Shown here: piece by piece, positions 31,190 through 39,283 of the stretch | How positions within the stretch are numbered: the first letter of the stretch is position 1 | Layout: each line of letters opens with the position of its first letter | NCBI RefSeq assembly: GCF_020281205.1 | Contig: NZ_JACXZC010000018.1 | Span: forward strand, 1 to 60,617 | Reading direction: 5' to 3' | DNA: 60,617 bases | Source: Empedobacter stercoris | GTDB taxonomy: Bacteria > Bacteroidota > Bacteroidia > Flavobacteriales > Weeksellaceae | Translations under genes and position numbers: made by a program | The notes under the pieces: model-generated | Told to the model about the DNA's origin: nothing | The model's input: only the letters and a program-made list of their open reading frames with translations | Database searches by the model: none

Positions 31190-31492
31190 CTAATAAATTT
31201 TTACATCAACCAAAAAATCTTTTTTGATTTCCTCATTAATATTTGCAATGATTTTAGATTTTCCCATCATCAATTCATGACGCATTGCAGGGGAATTAAT
31301 TTTAACATATAAAGTACGTTGTCTTACTTCAACACGATCGGTATATTTTTCAAAAAATTTGCCCATAACAGTACGCCAAGCTTCTTCAGCCTTCACTTCC
31401 CAAATCAATTCTTCTTTTCCATTTTGTTTAATGAAATGCTCTAAAGCTTGAACAGGCGTTTGTTGATTACTTCGTTTTTCATACTTTTTCAT
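31190..31492 (-). CDS. DUF721 (DciA-like) protein
   Basis: This 100-aa basic protein has the DUF721 core: AWRTVMGKFFEKYTDRVEVRQRTLYVKI, then the SPAMRHEL turn and a helix ending before KIY. DUF721 includes DciA, which helps load the replicative helicase in many bacteria that lack DnaC. The gene overlaps recF by 4 nt (ATGA), a common recF neighbourhood, and translation is probably coupled. A DNA-replication role is knowledge of the family, not shown here. Size is typical for Bacteroidota members. Confidence 0.85.
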   Translation of the reverse strand: MKKYEKRSNQQTPVQALEHFIKQNGKEELIWEVKAEEAWRTVMGKFFEKYTDRVEVRQRTLYVKINSPAMRHELMMGKSKIIANINEEIKKDFLVDVKIY

Positions 31493-32568
31493 AGTCGGAA
31501 AACTTTACTTTCAGCGTTAATTTGTTTGATGATTTGTTCAGTTCTTTCGGGATGTGTATCGGTAATAAAAATTTGACCAAAACGTTCTTCGTTCACTAAT
31601 TTAATCAATTGTGTTACACGATGTTCGTCTAATTTATCAAAAATATCATCCAATAATAACAAAGGTGTAATGTTGAGCGAATTTTTTATCACTTCTAATT
31701 GAGCTAATTTCAACGCAATTAAATAGGATTTTTGTTGACCTTGCGAACCAAATTTTTTGATGGGATAATTGGTGATCGTAAACAACAAATCATCTTTATG
31801 AATTCCAGCTGTCGAATATTGAGCCGAACGATCTTTGTATAAAGCATCTTTTAAAACCTTTTCAAAAGGTGCATCGTTTAATTGCGAAACATATTCGATA
31901 TTTACTTTTTCTCGTCCTTCCGAAATTTCGTTGTAATATTTTAGGAAAGCGTCTAAAAAAGTTTTTATAAATTCTTTTCGAGTTTCGTGTATTTTTTTAC
32001 CCAAATGAATCAACTCTTCATCATAAATTTCTAACGATGAAGCGTCAAACGTATTATTGGCAACAAAATATTTTAGTAAAGCATTTCGTTGGACTAATAC
32101 TTTATTGTATCGCATTAAATCAGCTAAATATTGCTTGTTCGATTGCGAGATAATATTATCCAAAAACTTTCGACGAACTTCACTTCCTTCCTTGATTAAA
32201 TCGCTATCATAAGGCGAAATCATGACCAAAGGATATTGACCGATATGATCCGATATACGATCATATGACTTCGAATTTCGTTTTAGTTGTTTGGGTTGAC
32301 CAGAACGAACCAAACAGAAAATAACATCATCTGCTTCATTCTTATCAAAAGTGCCTTCTAATGTAAAAAAATCACAATCAAATTGTATGTTCATCGCATC
32401 CGAATGGTTGAGATACGATTTGCTTAAAGCCAAATAATGAATCGCGTCCAACACATTGGTTTTTCCCTTTCCATTTTGTCCCACAAATGCATTAATTTTT
32501 GAGGAAAATTCGAAATTATTTTCATCAAAATTCTTGAATTGTCTTGCTTTAAGTTCTTTTAAATACAT
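31489..32568 (-). CDS. recF: DNA replication and repair protein RecF
   Basis: RecF is an SMC-like ATPase that helps load RecA at gaps with RecO and RecR. The 359-aa protein has Walker A GQNGKGKTN (near residue 30), the family region LVMISPYDSDLIKEGSEVRRKFLD, the signature FGSQGQQKSYLIALKLAQ, and Walker B LLLLDDIFDKLD near 300. It is first of a three-gene operon and overlaps DUF721 by 4 nt. A -7 box sits 4 nt before its ATG, so its mRNA is probably leaderless. It is divergent from hisS. Confidence 0.96.
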   Translation of the reverse strand: MYLKELKARQFKNFDENNFEFSSKINAFVGQNGKGKTNVLDAIHYLALSKSYLNHSDAMNIQFDCDFFTLEGTFDKNEADDVIFCLVRSGQPKQLKRNSKSYDRISDHIGQYPLVMISPYDSDLIKEGSEVRRKFLDNIISQSNKQYLADLMRYNKVLVQRNALLKYFVANNTFDASSLEIYDEELIHLGKKIHETRKEFIKTFLDAFLKYYNEISEGREKVNIEYVSQLNDAPFEKVLKDALYKDRSAQYSTAGIHKDDLLFTITNYPIKKFGSQGQQKSYLIALKLAQLEVIKNSLNITPLLLLDDIFDKLDEHRVTQLIKLVNEERFGQIFITDTHPERTEQIIKQINAESKVFRL

Positions 32569-32572
32569 AAGG

Positions 32573-32580
32573 CAAAATTA
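32573..32580 (-). promoter_or_regulatory. -7 box (TAATTTTG) 4 nt from the recF start codon
   Basis: The minus strand reads TAATTTTG, then CCTT, then the ATG of recF. This exact TAnnTTTG match implies transcription start at or beside the start codon. A -33 TTTG is not visible. Confidence 0.55.
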
Positions 32581-32763
32581 CGATTTAATTTACGAATTAG
32601 AATTACGATGGATGAAGTTTGAAGTTTACCTCTTTTTTATTAAAATCATCAATTCGAGAAAAGATTTTGTTCAAAAATGATGCAATAAAATGTGATGCAC
32701 AGATAAATATTTTTTAAATCAATGATTTATTCCTAAAATGTCGGGTTAAAAATCAAAATGATG

Positions 32764-32771
32764 TATTTTTG
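32764..32771 (+). promoter_or_regulatory. -7 box (TATTTTTG) for hisS
   Basis: This exact TAnnTTTG match lies 26 nt before the hisS ATG. The rest of the 229-nt recF-hisS gap is AT-rich with no other signal that I can support. Confidence 0.58.
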
Positions 32772-32797
32772 TATCTTTATAAGTAAGATTTAGAAAA

Positions 32798-34168
32798 ATG
32801 GCCATTCAAAAACCATCGATTCCAAAAGGAACAAGAGATTTCTCTCCTTTAGAAGTGAATCGTCGTCAATATATTATCAACACGATTAAAAAACAATTCG
32901 TGTTATTCGGATTTTCTCCGATCGAAACTCCATCATTCGAAAATTTATCAACCTTAACAGGGAAATATGGAGAAGAGGGGGATCGATTAATTTTTAAGAT
33001 TTTAAATTCTGGTGATTATTTAGCGAAAGTTGATGAACAATTATTAACAGATAGAAATAGTCAAAAAATCACATCTCAAATCTCAGAAAAAGCGTTGCGT
33101 TACGACTTAACAGTGCCTTTTGCACGTTACGTAGTACAACACCAAAATGAGATTACATTTCCGTTCAAACGTTACCAAATTCAACCTGTTTGGCGAGCAG
33201 ATCGTCCTCAGAAAGGGCGTTTCAGAGAGTTTTTTCAATGTGATGCGGATGTTGTAGGTTCAGATTCTCTGTTACAAGAGGTTGATTTTGTTCAGTTATA
33301 CGATACTGTTTTTACAGAACTGAAAGCGCCAGTTGAAATTCATATCAATAACCGTAAAATTTTATCTGGTTTAGCAGAAGTAGCAGATATTTCGGCTCAA
33401 TTGATTGATTTTACAGTTGCTTTGGATAAATTAGATAAAATTGGGGAAGAAGCGGTAAAAGAAGAAATGCGAGGAAAAGGAATTTCGGAAGCTGCAATCG
33501 ATATTTTGTCACCTTTATTCTCTATGAAAGGAGATTATAAAACGCAATTTGCGCAGTTAAAAGATATTTTAAAATCGTCTGAAACTGGATTAAAAGGTAT
33601 CGAAGAATTAGAATTTGTTTTTGAGCAAACAGCAAATTTAGGATTACAATCTGCCGAATTATTCTTGAACTTAACTTTAGCACGAGGATTAGATTACTAT
33701 ACTGGAGCCATTTTTGAAGTAAAAGCAAAAATCGGAGAATTCTCATCATCTATTGGTGGTGGAGGTCGCTACGATGATTTGACTGGAATTTTTGGTCTGA
33801 AAGATATTTCTGGTGTTGGAATTTCGTTTGGTTTAGATCGTATTTATTTAGTTTTAGAAGAAAATAATCTATTTCCTGCTTTAGAAGATTCAACAAATAT
33901 TCAGGCATTGTTCATTAATTTCGGAAAAACAGAAGCTACAGTTGCGATGAAATTGGTGAAACAATTACGTCAACAAGGTATTAATACGGAGGTTTATCCT
34001 GATGATGCGAAAATGAAAAAGCAAATGGGATATGCTGATAAAAAAGGAATTAAAAAAGTAATTCTTTTAGGTGAGAAAGAAATTGCAGAACAAAAAGCAA
34101 CAGTAAAAGACATGATTTCTGGTGAACAAACAGAGGTTGCGTTTACAGATTTAGCTAATGCTTTATAA
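32798..34168 (+). CDS. hisS: Histidyl-tRNA synthetase
   Basis: HisRS charges tRNA-His with histidine. The 456-aa class II enzyme begins with KGTRDFSP (motif 1 region near 10-17). [21 protein letters not shown] (motif 2) follows. The histidine-site [15 protein letters not shown] and the GGGGRYDDL loop come next, then motif 3 [13 protein letters not shown], and a C-terminal anticodon-binding domain (about 365-456). It is alone in its unit, divergent from recF. Length is typical of the longer HisRS form seen in Bacteroidota. Confidence 0.97.
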   Translation: MAIQKPSIPKGTRDFSPLEVNRRQYIINTIKKQFVLFGFSPIETPSFENLSTLTGKYGEEGDRLIFKILNSGDYLAKVDEQLLTDRNSQKITSQISEKALRYDLTVPFARYVVQHQNEITFPFKRYQIQPVWRADRPQKGRFREFFQCDADVVGSDSLLQEVDFVQLYDTVFTELKAPVEIHINNRKILSGLAEVADISAQLIDFTVALDKLDKIGEEAVKEEMRGKGISEAAIDILSPLFSMKGDYKTQFAQLKDILKSSETGLKGIEELEFVFEQTANLGLQSAELFLNLTLARGLDYYTGAIFEVKAKIGEFSSSIGGGGRYDDLTGIFGLKDISGVGISFGLDRIYLVLEENNLFPALEDSTNIQALFINFGKTEATVAMKLVKQLRQQGINTEVYPDDAKMKKQMGYADKKGIKKVILLGEKEIAEQKATVKDMISGEQTEVAFTDLANAL

Positions 34169-34273
34169 ATATTTGTGATAATTTAATCGTAATTTTTTAA
34201 TGGACAAGCAGTTAAGAAGGGATTAAATTAAAAATAATAAATAGGCATTATGCCTTAATTCAAATCAATTCAA

Positions 34274-34281
34274 TACATTTG
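34274..34281 (+). promoter_or_regulatory. -7 box (TACATTTG) for the PfkB-family gene
   Basis: This exact TAnnTTTG match lies 27 nt before the ATG at 34309, the same spacing as for hisS. A small palindrome AGGCAT-T-ATGCCT lies just upstream, near 34242-34256. Confidence 0.55.
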
Positions 34282-34308
34282 CAAACTATTTAATTTAGAA
34301 TATACAAA

Positions 34309-35229
34309 ATGAGTTTATTAACAGTTGGTACAGTTGCCTTTGATAAATTAGAGTCTCCTTTTGGGAAAACAGATAAAATCTTAGGTGGTGCCGCTACATA
34401 TATCGGAATGGCGTCTTCTCTATTAGGCGTAGATACAGCTATTGTTTCAGTTGTTGGAGGGGATTTTCCTCAAAAATACATTGATTTATTACGTTCGAAA
34501 GGAATCAATTTAGATGGAATGGAAATCGTAAAAGATGGAAAAACATTCTTCTGGGAAGGAAAATACCACAACGATTTGAATACACGTGATACATTAGCTA
34601 CAGAATTGAATGTATTAGAAACGTTTAATCCAGTTGTTCCTCAAACTTACAAATCTCCAGATGTTTTGATGTTAGGTAACTTACATCCATTGGTACAAAA
34701 AGGAGTTTTAACGCAGTTAGATCAACGTCCAGGTTTAGTGGTTTTAGATACAATGAACTTTTGGATGGATTGTGCTTGGGATGAATTAATGGATGTCATC
34801 AAAGATGTTGATGTGATTTCTATTAATGATGAAGAAGCGCGTCAAATGTCAGGAGAATACAGCTTAGTAAAAGCAGCTAAAAAAATTATGACATTTGGTC
34901 CTAAAACGGTTATCATCAAAAAAGGTGAACACGGTGCTTTATTGTTCCAAGACGAACAAGTTTTCTTTGCTCCAGCTTTACCATTAGAAGATGTTTTTGA
35001 TCCAACAGGAGCAGGAGATACATTCGCAGGAGGATTCTCAGGATATTTAGCAAAAACAAATGATTTTTCTTTCGATAATATGAAACGTGCAATCGTTTAT
35101 GGATCTGCTTTAGCATCTGTAACTTGTGAAAAATTCGGAACTGAATCTTTAGAAGCTTTAGATAGAGAAGGTTTAATCGATAGATTAAGAAAATTCCACG
35201 AATTAATGGATTTCTCAATTAACTTATAA
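34309..35229 (+). CDS. PfkB-family sugar or nucleoside kinase
   Basis: This 306-aa ribokinase-like enzyme phosphorylates a sugar or nucleoside with ATP. GGAATYIGMASSLLG (near 27-41) is the substrate-binding glycine motif. DPTGAGDTFAGGFSGYL (near 230) holds the anion hole and the catalytic aspartate in GAGD. Length and both motifs are normal. The precise substrate, for example ribose, fructose, adenosine or pseudouridine, cannot be read from these motifs. It is a single-gene unit with its own promoter box and terminator. Confidence 0.9.
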   Translation: MSLLTVGTVAFDKLESPFGKTDKILGGAATYIGMASSLLGVDTAIVSVVGGDFPQKYIDLLRSKGINLDGMEIVKDGKTFFWEGKYHNDLNTRDTLATELNVLETFNPVVPQTYKSPDVLMLGNLHPLVQKGVLTQLDQRPGLVVLDTMNFWMDCAWDELMDVIKDVDVISINDEEARQMSGEYSLVKAAKKIMTFGPKTVIIKKGEHGALLFQDEQVFFAPALPLEDVFDPTGAGDTFAGGFSGYLAKTNDFSFDNMKRAIVYGSALASVTCEKFGTESLEALDREGLIDRLRKFHELMDFSINL

Positions 35230-35252
35230 GAATCAATTTCTTTAAAATATTT

Positions 35253-35282
35253 AAAAGCCTTGCATTTGCAAGGCTTTTTTTT
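35253..35282 (+). terminator. Intrinsic terminator after the PfkB-family gene
   Basis: An 11-bp stem AAAAGCCTTGC / GCAAGGCTTTT with loop ATTT is followed by T-rich sequence. Confidence 0.9.
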
Positions 35283-35359
35283 GATTATATTAGGATATAA
35301 ATTATTTGTATGCAAGTGATTTTCGAAATTTTTGATATATTCTTTTTGAATTTATTTGA

Positions 35360-35539
35360 GGTTTTATAGGATTAACAATAAGATTTATTATCATTAAAAT
35401 CTTTAAACCTAAACTGAAATTTGATGAATTCTCAAATTCAGAATCTGTTACGAATGATTTTTATAATTTAATAATCGGAATTCCAGTTCTGATTGGTTTA
35501 ATAATTGGAATAACTTATTTAATATTTTTATTACGATGA
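35360..35539 (+). other. Open stretch, possible gene remnant with a membrane segment
   Basis: A 59-codon stretch without stop ends at TGA 35537-35539. It begins directly after an in-frame TGA (35357-35359) and has no ATG, GTG or TTG near its start. The translation contains a charged part (KPKLKFDEFSNSES) and then a hydrophobic segment (IIGIPVLIGLIIGITYLIFLL) that would span a membrane. It may be the tail of a decayed small membrane protein. The rest of 35283-35632 shows nothing further. It could also be chance. Confidence 0.3.
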
Positions 35540-35632
35540 TTTCGTCAGTTCTGGTGTTTCTGACAAGAATCGTATCGAGAACTTAGACGATATTTAAACA
35601 ATTAATTTATTTAACTTTTTGATTTAAATCAA

Positions 35633-36076
35633 ATGAAAAACAAAATTATACATTTACTAATCTTAGCTTTTTCTTCTTTGCTTTCTGGAATCATGATTTC
35701 GAAAATGTCATTCATCGGAAAAGTCGGAATCACGATTATTTACAACGAATACACTATTCTAAAATCGTGGTGGAAAACAGCACTTTTATTATTTGCGATT
35801 CAAGCGATAATTTTTGTGGTGTTATCTGTTTGGAAAATGAAAACAACCAAACGTTTGAAACAATTGTTATTGCCATTCATCTTTCTTTCGATAGGAATAA
35901 TAGGATTAATTTATACATATTATGATTTCACAGAAACATCGCATCGATTACTAAAGAAAACATTTCATTTTGGATTTTATATTTTTTGGTTAACCTGGTT
36001 CGGGAATTGTATCTTTTTTATGTCAAAACAAAAGAAAAAATTAGAGGAAATTCCACAAGAAACAGAAGTGTATTAA
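35633..36076 (+). CDS. Small four-helix membrane protein of unknown function
   Basis: I do not recognise this 147-aa protein. It has about four hydrophobic segments (residues roughly 5-25, 48-66, 78-98 and 113-131), with charged tails including KQKKKLEE near the C-terminus, so it is probably an inner-membrane protein. The first segment could be an uncleaved signal anchor. It lies alone, after a possible gene remnant, and is followed by a hairpin and a convergent tRNA. Nothing nearby suggests its role. Confidence 0.7.
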   Translation: MKNKIIHLLILAFSSLLSGIMISKMSFIGKVGITIIYNEYTILKSWWKTALLLFAIQAIIFVVLSVWKMKTTKRLKQLLLPFIFLSIGIIGLIYTYYDFTETSHRLLKKTFHFGFYIFWLTWFGNCIFFMSKQKKKLEEIPQETEVY

Positions 36077-36081
36077 AACAA

Positions 36082-36116
36082 AAAAGCTCATCAAATTTTG
36101 ATGAGCTTTTGCTTTT
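36082..36116 (+). terminator. Hairpin terminator after the small membrane protein
   Basis: A 13-bp stem (AAAAGCTCATCAA and its complement) with a 3-nt loop is followed by a short interrupted T-tract, just before the convergent tRNA gene. Confidence 0.75.
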
Positions 36117-36117
36117 G

Positions 36118-36191
36118 TGACCGAGACAGGATTCAAACCTGTAACCTCTTGAGCCGTAATCAAGTGCGCTATTCAGTTGCGCCACTCGGCC
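36118..36191 (-). tRNA. tRNA-Arg (anticodon ACG)
   Basis: The minus strand folds as a complete 74-nt tRNA. The acceptor stem is GGCCGAG / CTCGGTC and the D stem GCGC / GCGC. The anticodon stem CTTGA / TCAAG has loop TTACGGC, giving anticodon ACG. The T stem ACAGG / CCTGT has loop TTTGAAT, and the discriminator is A. The anticodon reads CGU and, with inosine at position 34, CGC and CGA. CCA is not encoded, so it must be added after transcription. A strong promoter lies 37 nt upstream. Confidence 0.97.
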
Positions 36192-36228
36192 ATTCCTGAT
36201 AAGAAACGATTGTTCTTATTTTGGACTG

Positions 36229-36259
36229 CAAATATAAAGACTATTTTTAATTTTGCAAA
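36229..36259 (-). promoter_or_regulatory. Complete Bacteroidota promoter for tRNA-Arg
   Basis: On the minus strand TTTG (36256-36259), a 19-nt spacer and TATATTTG (36229-36236) match both the -33 and -7 consensus boxes. The 5' end of the tRNA is 37 nt downstream. A 7-bp inverted repeat at 36199-36219 lies in the short leader. This is the clearest promoter in the window. Confidence 0.85.
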
Positions 36260-36437
36260 GAATTTGTAATAAATTTTTAAAATATATTTCCTTCAAAATT
36301 ATCTTCTTAAATACATTGAATAGATCAAAAGAAAAAAATTACGCTTATCTACTATTTTATAATAAAAAGAGAATGCTTATTTTTATGGTAAAAGCAAACG
36401 TGAATAGTGAATTATAAATGATTAAATTATTGATATA

Positions 36438-37250
36438 ATGAAATTTAATTTTAAAGATAAAATAGTTTTGATTACTGGTTCTGCTTCTGGGATTGGAAAG
36501 ATAATGAGCAGAAAAGTGTTAGAAAAAGGTGCGCAAGAATTGGTGATGCTTGATTATAATTTAGCTGGAATTAACCAAGTAAAAGAAGAGTTTTCTCATT
36601 TTAATATTCCAATTTCTGCTTATCAGGTAGATTTGTCAAATCAAGAAGAGCTTTTATCAACAATCGAAAAAATTAAAAATGATAATAAATCTATTGATGT
36701 GTTAATTAACAATGCGGGTATTGTTGTTGGTAAAAATTACATTGATCATACCTTAGAAGAAATTAACCGAACGATGAATGTTAATGTAAATGCGGTTATG
36801 GTGTTGACGCATGCTTTTTTGCCCGAAATGGTGAAACGAAATACAGGTGTGATTTGTAATATTGCGTCGATGGCTGGATTAACTTCAACTCCAAAAATGG
36901 CTGCTTATGTAGCGAGTAAATGGGCAATAGTTGGTTTTACGGAAACGGTGAGTCTCGAAATGAAACAACAAAAAAGCAAGGTGATTGTAAATTGTGTCAT
37001 GCCATTTTATATCAATACAGGAATGTTTGATGGGGTAAAATCTCGCATTGTCCCAATACTTGATCCTGAAAAAGCTTCAAGTAAAATTATTTCGAATATC
37101 GAGAAAGGAAAATTAAGAACTCCTATGCCTCTTCCATATTGGTTTGTTCGGTTATCGCAAGCTTTGTTACCAAATAAGGTATATGATTTTGTGATGGGGG
37201 ATGTTTTTGGTATTTATGATTCGATGGAAGATTTTAAAGGTAGAAAATAA
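36438..37250 (+). CDS. Short-chain dehydrogenase/reductase (SDR)
   Basis: This 270-aa classical SDR uses NAD(P)H to reduce or oxidise a carbonyl or alcohol. ITGSASGIGK (near 13-22) is the cofactor-binding Gly motif, NNAG (near 91-94) is conserved, and the catalytic Tyr and Lys lie in AAYVASKWA (near 154-162). A serine lies upstream in NIASMAG. The C-terminus has a hydrophobic stretch (PYWFVRLSQALLPNKVYDFV) seen in SDRs that touch the membrane. The substrate is unknown. It stands alone, with no exact promoter box. The gap 36260-36437 is AT-rich and shows no feature. Confidence 0.9.
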   Translation: MKFNFKDKIVLITGSASGIGKIMSRKVLEKGAQELVMLDYNLAGINQVKEEFSHFNIPISAYQVDLSNQEELLSTIEKIKNDNKSIDVLINNAGIVVGKNYIDHTLEEINRTMNVNVNAVMVLTHAFLPEMVKRNTGVICNIASMAGLTSTPKMAAYVASKWAIVGFTETVSLEMKQQKSKVIVNCVMPFYINTGMFDGVKSRIVPILDPEKASSKIISNIEKGKLRTPMPLPYWFVRLSQALLPNKVYDFVMGDVFGIYDSMEDFKGRK

Positions 37251-37276
37251 AAAAAAGGTTCAGAATTTTCTGAACC
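37250..37276 (-). terminator. Terminator for the YjjG-like gene (minus strand)
   Basis: The stem GGTTCAGA / TCTGAACC with a 4-nt loop is preceded on the plus strand by A7-8, so the minus-strand transcript ends in a U-run. It has no T-run on the plus strand, so it mainly serves the minus-strand gene. Confidence 0.75.
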
Positions 37277-37284
37277 GTTGTATA

Positions 37285-37980
37285 TTATAAATAATTTCTT
37301 ACTTCATCCAAATGAGTAATCGTTGGAACGTCATCCATCGAGAAGTTTTCTTCTAATCGATCAAAGAAAATTGCTGACATTCCGTATGCTTTTGCACCAA
37401 CTGCATCCGCAATCCAATCATCACCAATATAAATTGACTCATCTTTTTTAGCGCCAGATTTTTCCATTGCTAAAGAGAAAATACGAGGATCTGGTTTCAA
37501 AATTTTGATTTCATCAGCATAGGTAACTGTGTCAAAATAACCGTTTAAATCTGATGTTTCAATTTTACGTTTTGAGACTTCGATAAAACCATTTGTAATG
37601 ATATGTAGGTTGTAATTTGGTTTCAAATAATCTAACAATTCCATTGCACCATCTACTACTTCATTATAATTGGTAATCGTTTCCATGTATTCTTCTTCGA
37701 AAATTTTCGCCAAAGCATCATTGTCGATACCTAATTTATCAAAAGCGTCTTTAAAACGTCTTGCTCTTAATTCTTCTTTTGTGATTTTTTTGTCACGAAT
37801 TAAAGCCCAAAGACTTTCGTTACTATCGTGGTAAAAAGGGTGAAATTCTTCAAATGAAAAACCATATCGGTTTTCAACATCGTATTTTATATATAGTTCT
37901 TTTAAAGCGAATTTTGCATTTTTTCTAAAATCCCAAAGTGTATTATCAAGGTCGAAAAAAACGTGTTTTATTGTGTTCAT
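37285..37980 (-). CDS. YjjG-type HAD-family nucleotidase
   Basis: This 231-aa HAD hydrolase resembles YjjG, a 5'-nucleotidase that removes phosphate from pyrimidine (deoxy)nucleoside monophosphates, including non-canonical ones. Motif I is FFDLDNTLWDF (nucleophile Asp near 10), motif II IITNGF, motif III LKPDPRIF, and motif IV YIGDDWIADAVGA. A helical cap (about 20-90) is present. The LDNTLWDF form and cap length point to YjjG rather than phosphoglycolate phosphatase; this is fairly but not fully certain. It is divergent from a flippase gene. A -7 box 5 nt before its ATG suggests a leaderless mRNA. Confidence 0.88.
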   Translation of the reverse strand: MNTIKHVFFDLDNTLWDFRKNAKFALKELYIKYDVENRYGFSFEEFHPFYHDSNESLWALIRDKKITKEELRARRFKDAFDKLGIDNDALAKIFEEEYMETITNYNEVVDGAMELLDYLKPNYNLHIITNGFIEVSKRKIETSDLNGYFDTVTYADEIKILKPDPRIFSLAMEKSGAKKDESIYIGDDWIADAVGAKAYGMSAIFFDRLEENFSMDDVPTITHLDEVRNYL

Positions 37981-37985
37981 AAATG

Positions 37986-37993
37986 CAAAGCTA
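37986..37993 (-). promoter_or_regulatory. -7 box (TAGCTTTG) 5 nt from the yjjG-like start codon
   Basis: The minus strand reads TAGCTTTG, then CATTT, then ATG. This exact TAnnTTTG match predicts a transcript starting at or next to the start codon. It lies only 11 nt from the divergent box at 38005. Confidence 0.55.
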
Positions 37994-38004
37994 AGGATTT
38001 TATG

Positions 38005-38012
38005 TAGATTTG
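38005..38012 (+). promoter_or_regulatory. -7 box (TAGATTTG) for the first flippase gene
   Basis: This exact TAnnTTTG match lies 19 nt before the TTG start at 38032. It is back-to-back with the yjjG-like box at 37986-37993, so the two promoters cannot easily be occupied together. Confidence 0.58.
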
Positions 38013-38031
38013 CTGATGAAGATTACATCAA

Positions 38032-39282
38032 TTGAAAACAAGGTTAGAAAAATTTAAAACGAAGAATGCAAAAGGTGTTTTGTCCTTGCTTGCTGGGAAC
38101 ACGATTGCGCAAGCGATAATGCTTGTTGGAGGAATAATTTTGGCAAGAATTTATGGACCAGAAGCATCAGGTACTTACAATGCTTTTTTAGGTTTTGTTG
38201 CGATTCTTTCTATTTTGACAACATTTCGTTTGGAGAATATTTTTGTGATTTCGAAATCGTCTAAAGCAATTCGAAATTTGTTCACGACCTTATTATTAGT
38301 GAGTAGCGTTGTAACGATTTTATTCTTTTTAGGCTACGCTGTTTTAGAAAAAATTTTCACGTTCAAAACCTCCTTATTTATTGTTTTTCTAAGTTGCGTT
38401 GCAGGATTGTTTACAGCTTGGAACAATGTTCAAAATACGTTGTTTACTAAGTATAAATTATTCAAAAGCATTTCAACAGGAGTCGTGATTAATGCAGTTT
38501 TTTCAGTTGTTTTTCAGGCCATTTTTTATTGGATGGGCTATAAAGAAACAGGTTTGATTTATGGAACTATTTTCGGGACAGTTTTATCTTGTGTGTTTTA
38601 TTTTTCGATTACCAAAGGGCGATTTTCTTCGATTGATTTTAATTTAGCAAAAAAAACAATTTCAAAAAATAAAGAGATTATAAAGTATACATTACCATCA
38701 GAATCTCTGAATGTGATTGCGAATAATCTAATGACGATTTTGTTGTTGTTTTATTTTACGAAAGAAGATGCAGGTTTTTATGGAAATGCATCTAAAGTTT
38801 TGGTTGTTCCATTGGTTTTGTTATCCAATTCGATTTCGAAGGTTTTCTTTCAAAAATCAGCTTCAATGATTGATCATAGAGCGCACCAGTTGTATGATTT
38901 GTCAAAAAAAGTGATTGTGTATAATGTTGCTGCAATTGCTGTTTTTCTTTTGTTGATGAATTTTATTGGAATTTTTATTCTCGAATGGATGCTTGGTCCA
39001 GAATGGCGAGGTTTGCATATTATGACGTGGATTCTTTCGTTTTGGATTTTATGTCGTTCGGCGATGAATCCTATTCAACAAATTGTAGTGGTTATCAAGA
39101 AAAATCATTACGCCTTATACTTTAATATTTACCTTGTTTTGGTCACAATTACAACTTGTGTGATTGGCGGTTTAAATAAAAATATACTTTTAACGTTATC
39201 CCTATATTCTTTCTTTGCCGGAGTTGGCTATTTAGTTCAGTTATACTTTGTAATGAAAGAACTTAAGAGATATAAAAAGTAA
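38032..39282 (+). CDS. Polysaccharide flippase-like membrane protein (MOP superfamily)
   Basis: This 416-aa polytopic protein has about 12 membrane helices and the N-terminal pattern of Wzx/RfbX-type flippases (LAGNTIAQAIMLVGGIILARIYGPEASGTYNA, near 16-47). Such proteins move lipid-linked sugars across the inner membrane. I use the TTG at 38032 because an in-frame stop lies at 38017 and no ATG fits; the promoter box 19 nt upstream supports it. It is followed 1 nt later by a glycosyltransferase and then a second flippase, forming a glycan-export unit. The carried glycan is unknown. Confidence 0.88.
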   Translation: MKTRLEKFKTKNAKGVLSLLAGNTIAQAIMLVGGIILARIYGPEASGTYNAFLGFVAILSILTTFRLENIFVISKSSKAIRNLFTTLLLVSSVVTILFFLGYAVLEKIFTFKTSLFIVFLSCVAGLFTAWNNVQNTLFTKYKLFKSISTGVVINAVFSVVFQAIFYWMGYKETGLIYGTIFGTVLSCVFYFSITKGRFSSIDFNLAKKTISKNKEIIKYTLPSESLNVIANNLMTILLLFYFTKEDAGFYGNASKVLVVPLVLLSNSISKVFFQKSASMIDHRAHQLYDLSKKVIVYNVAAIAVFLLLMNFIGIFILEWMLGPEWRGLHIMTWILSFWILCRSAMNPIQQIVVVIKKNHYALYFNIYLVLVTITTCVIGGLNKNILLTLSLYSFFAGVGYLVQLYFVMKELKRYKK

Positions 39283-39283
39283 G

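Noticed and set aside
34242-34256. Palindrome AGGCAT-T-ATGCCT as an operator for the PfkB gene
   Set aside because: It is short, single-copy in the region and unsupported by a nearby regulator, so it is only noted with the promoter.
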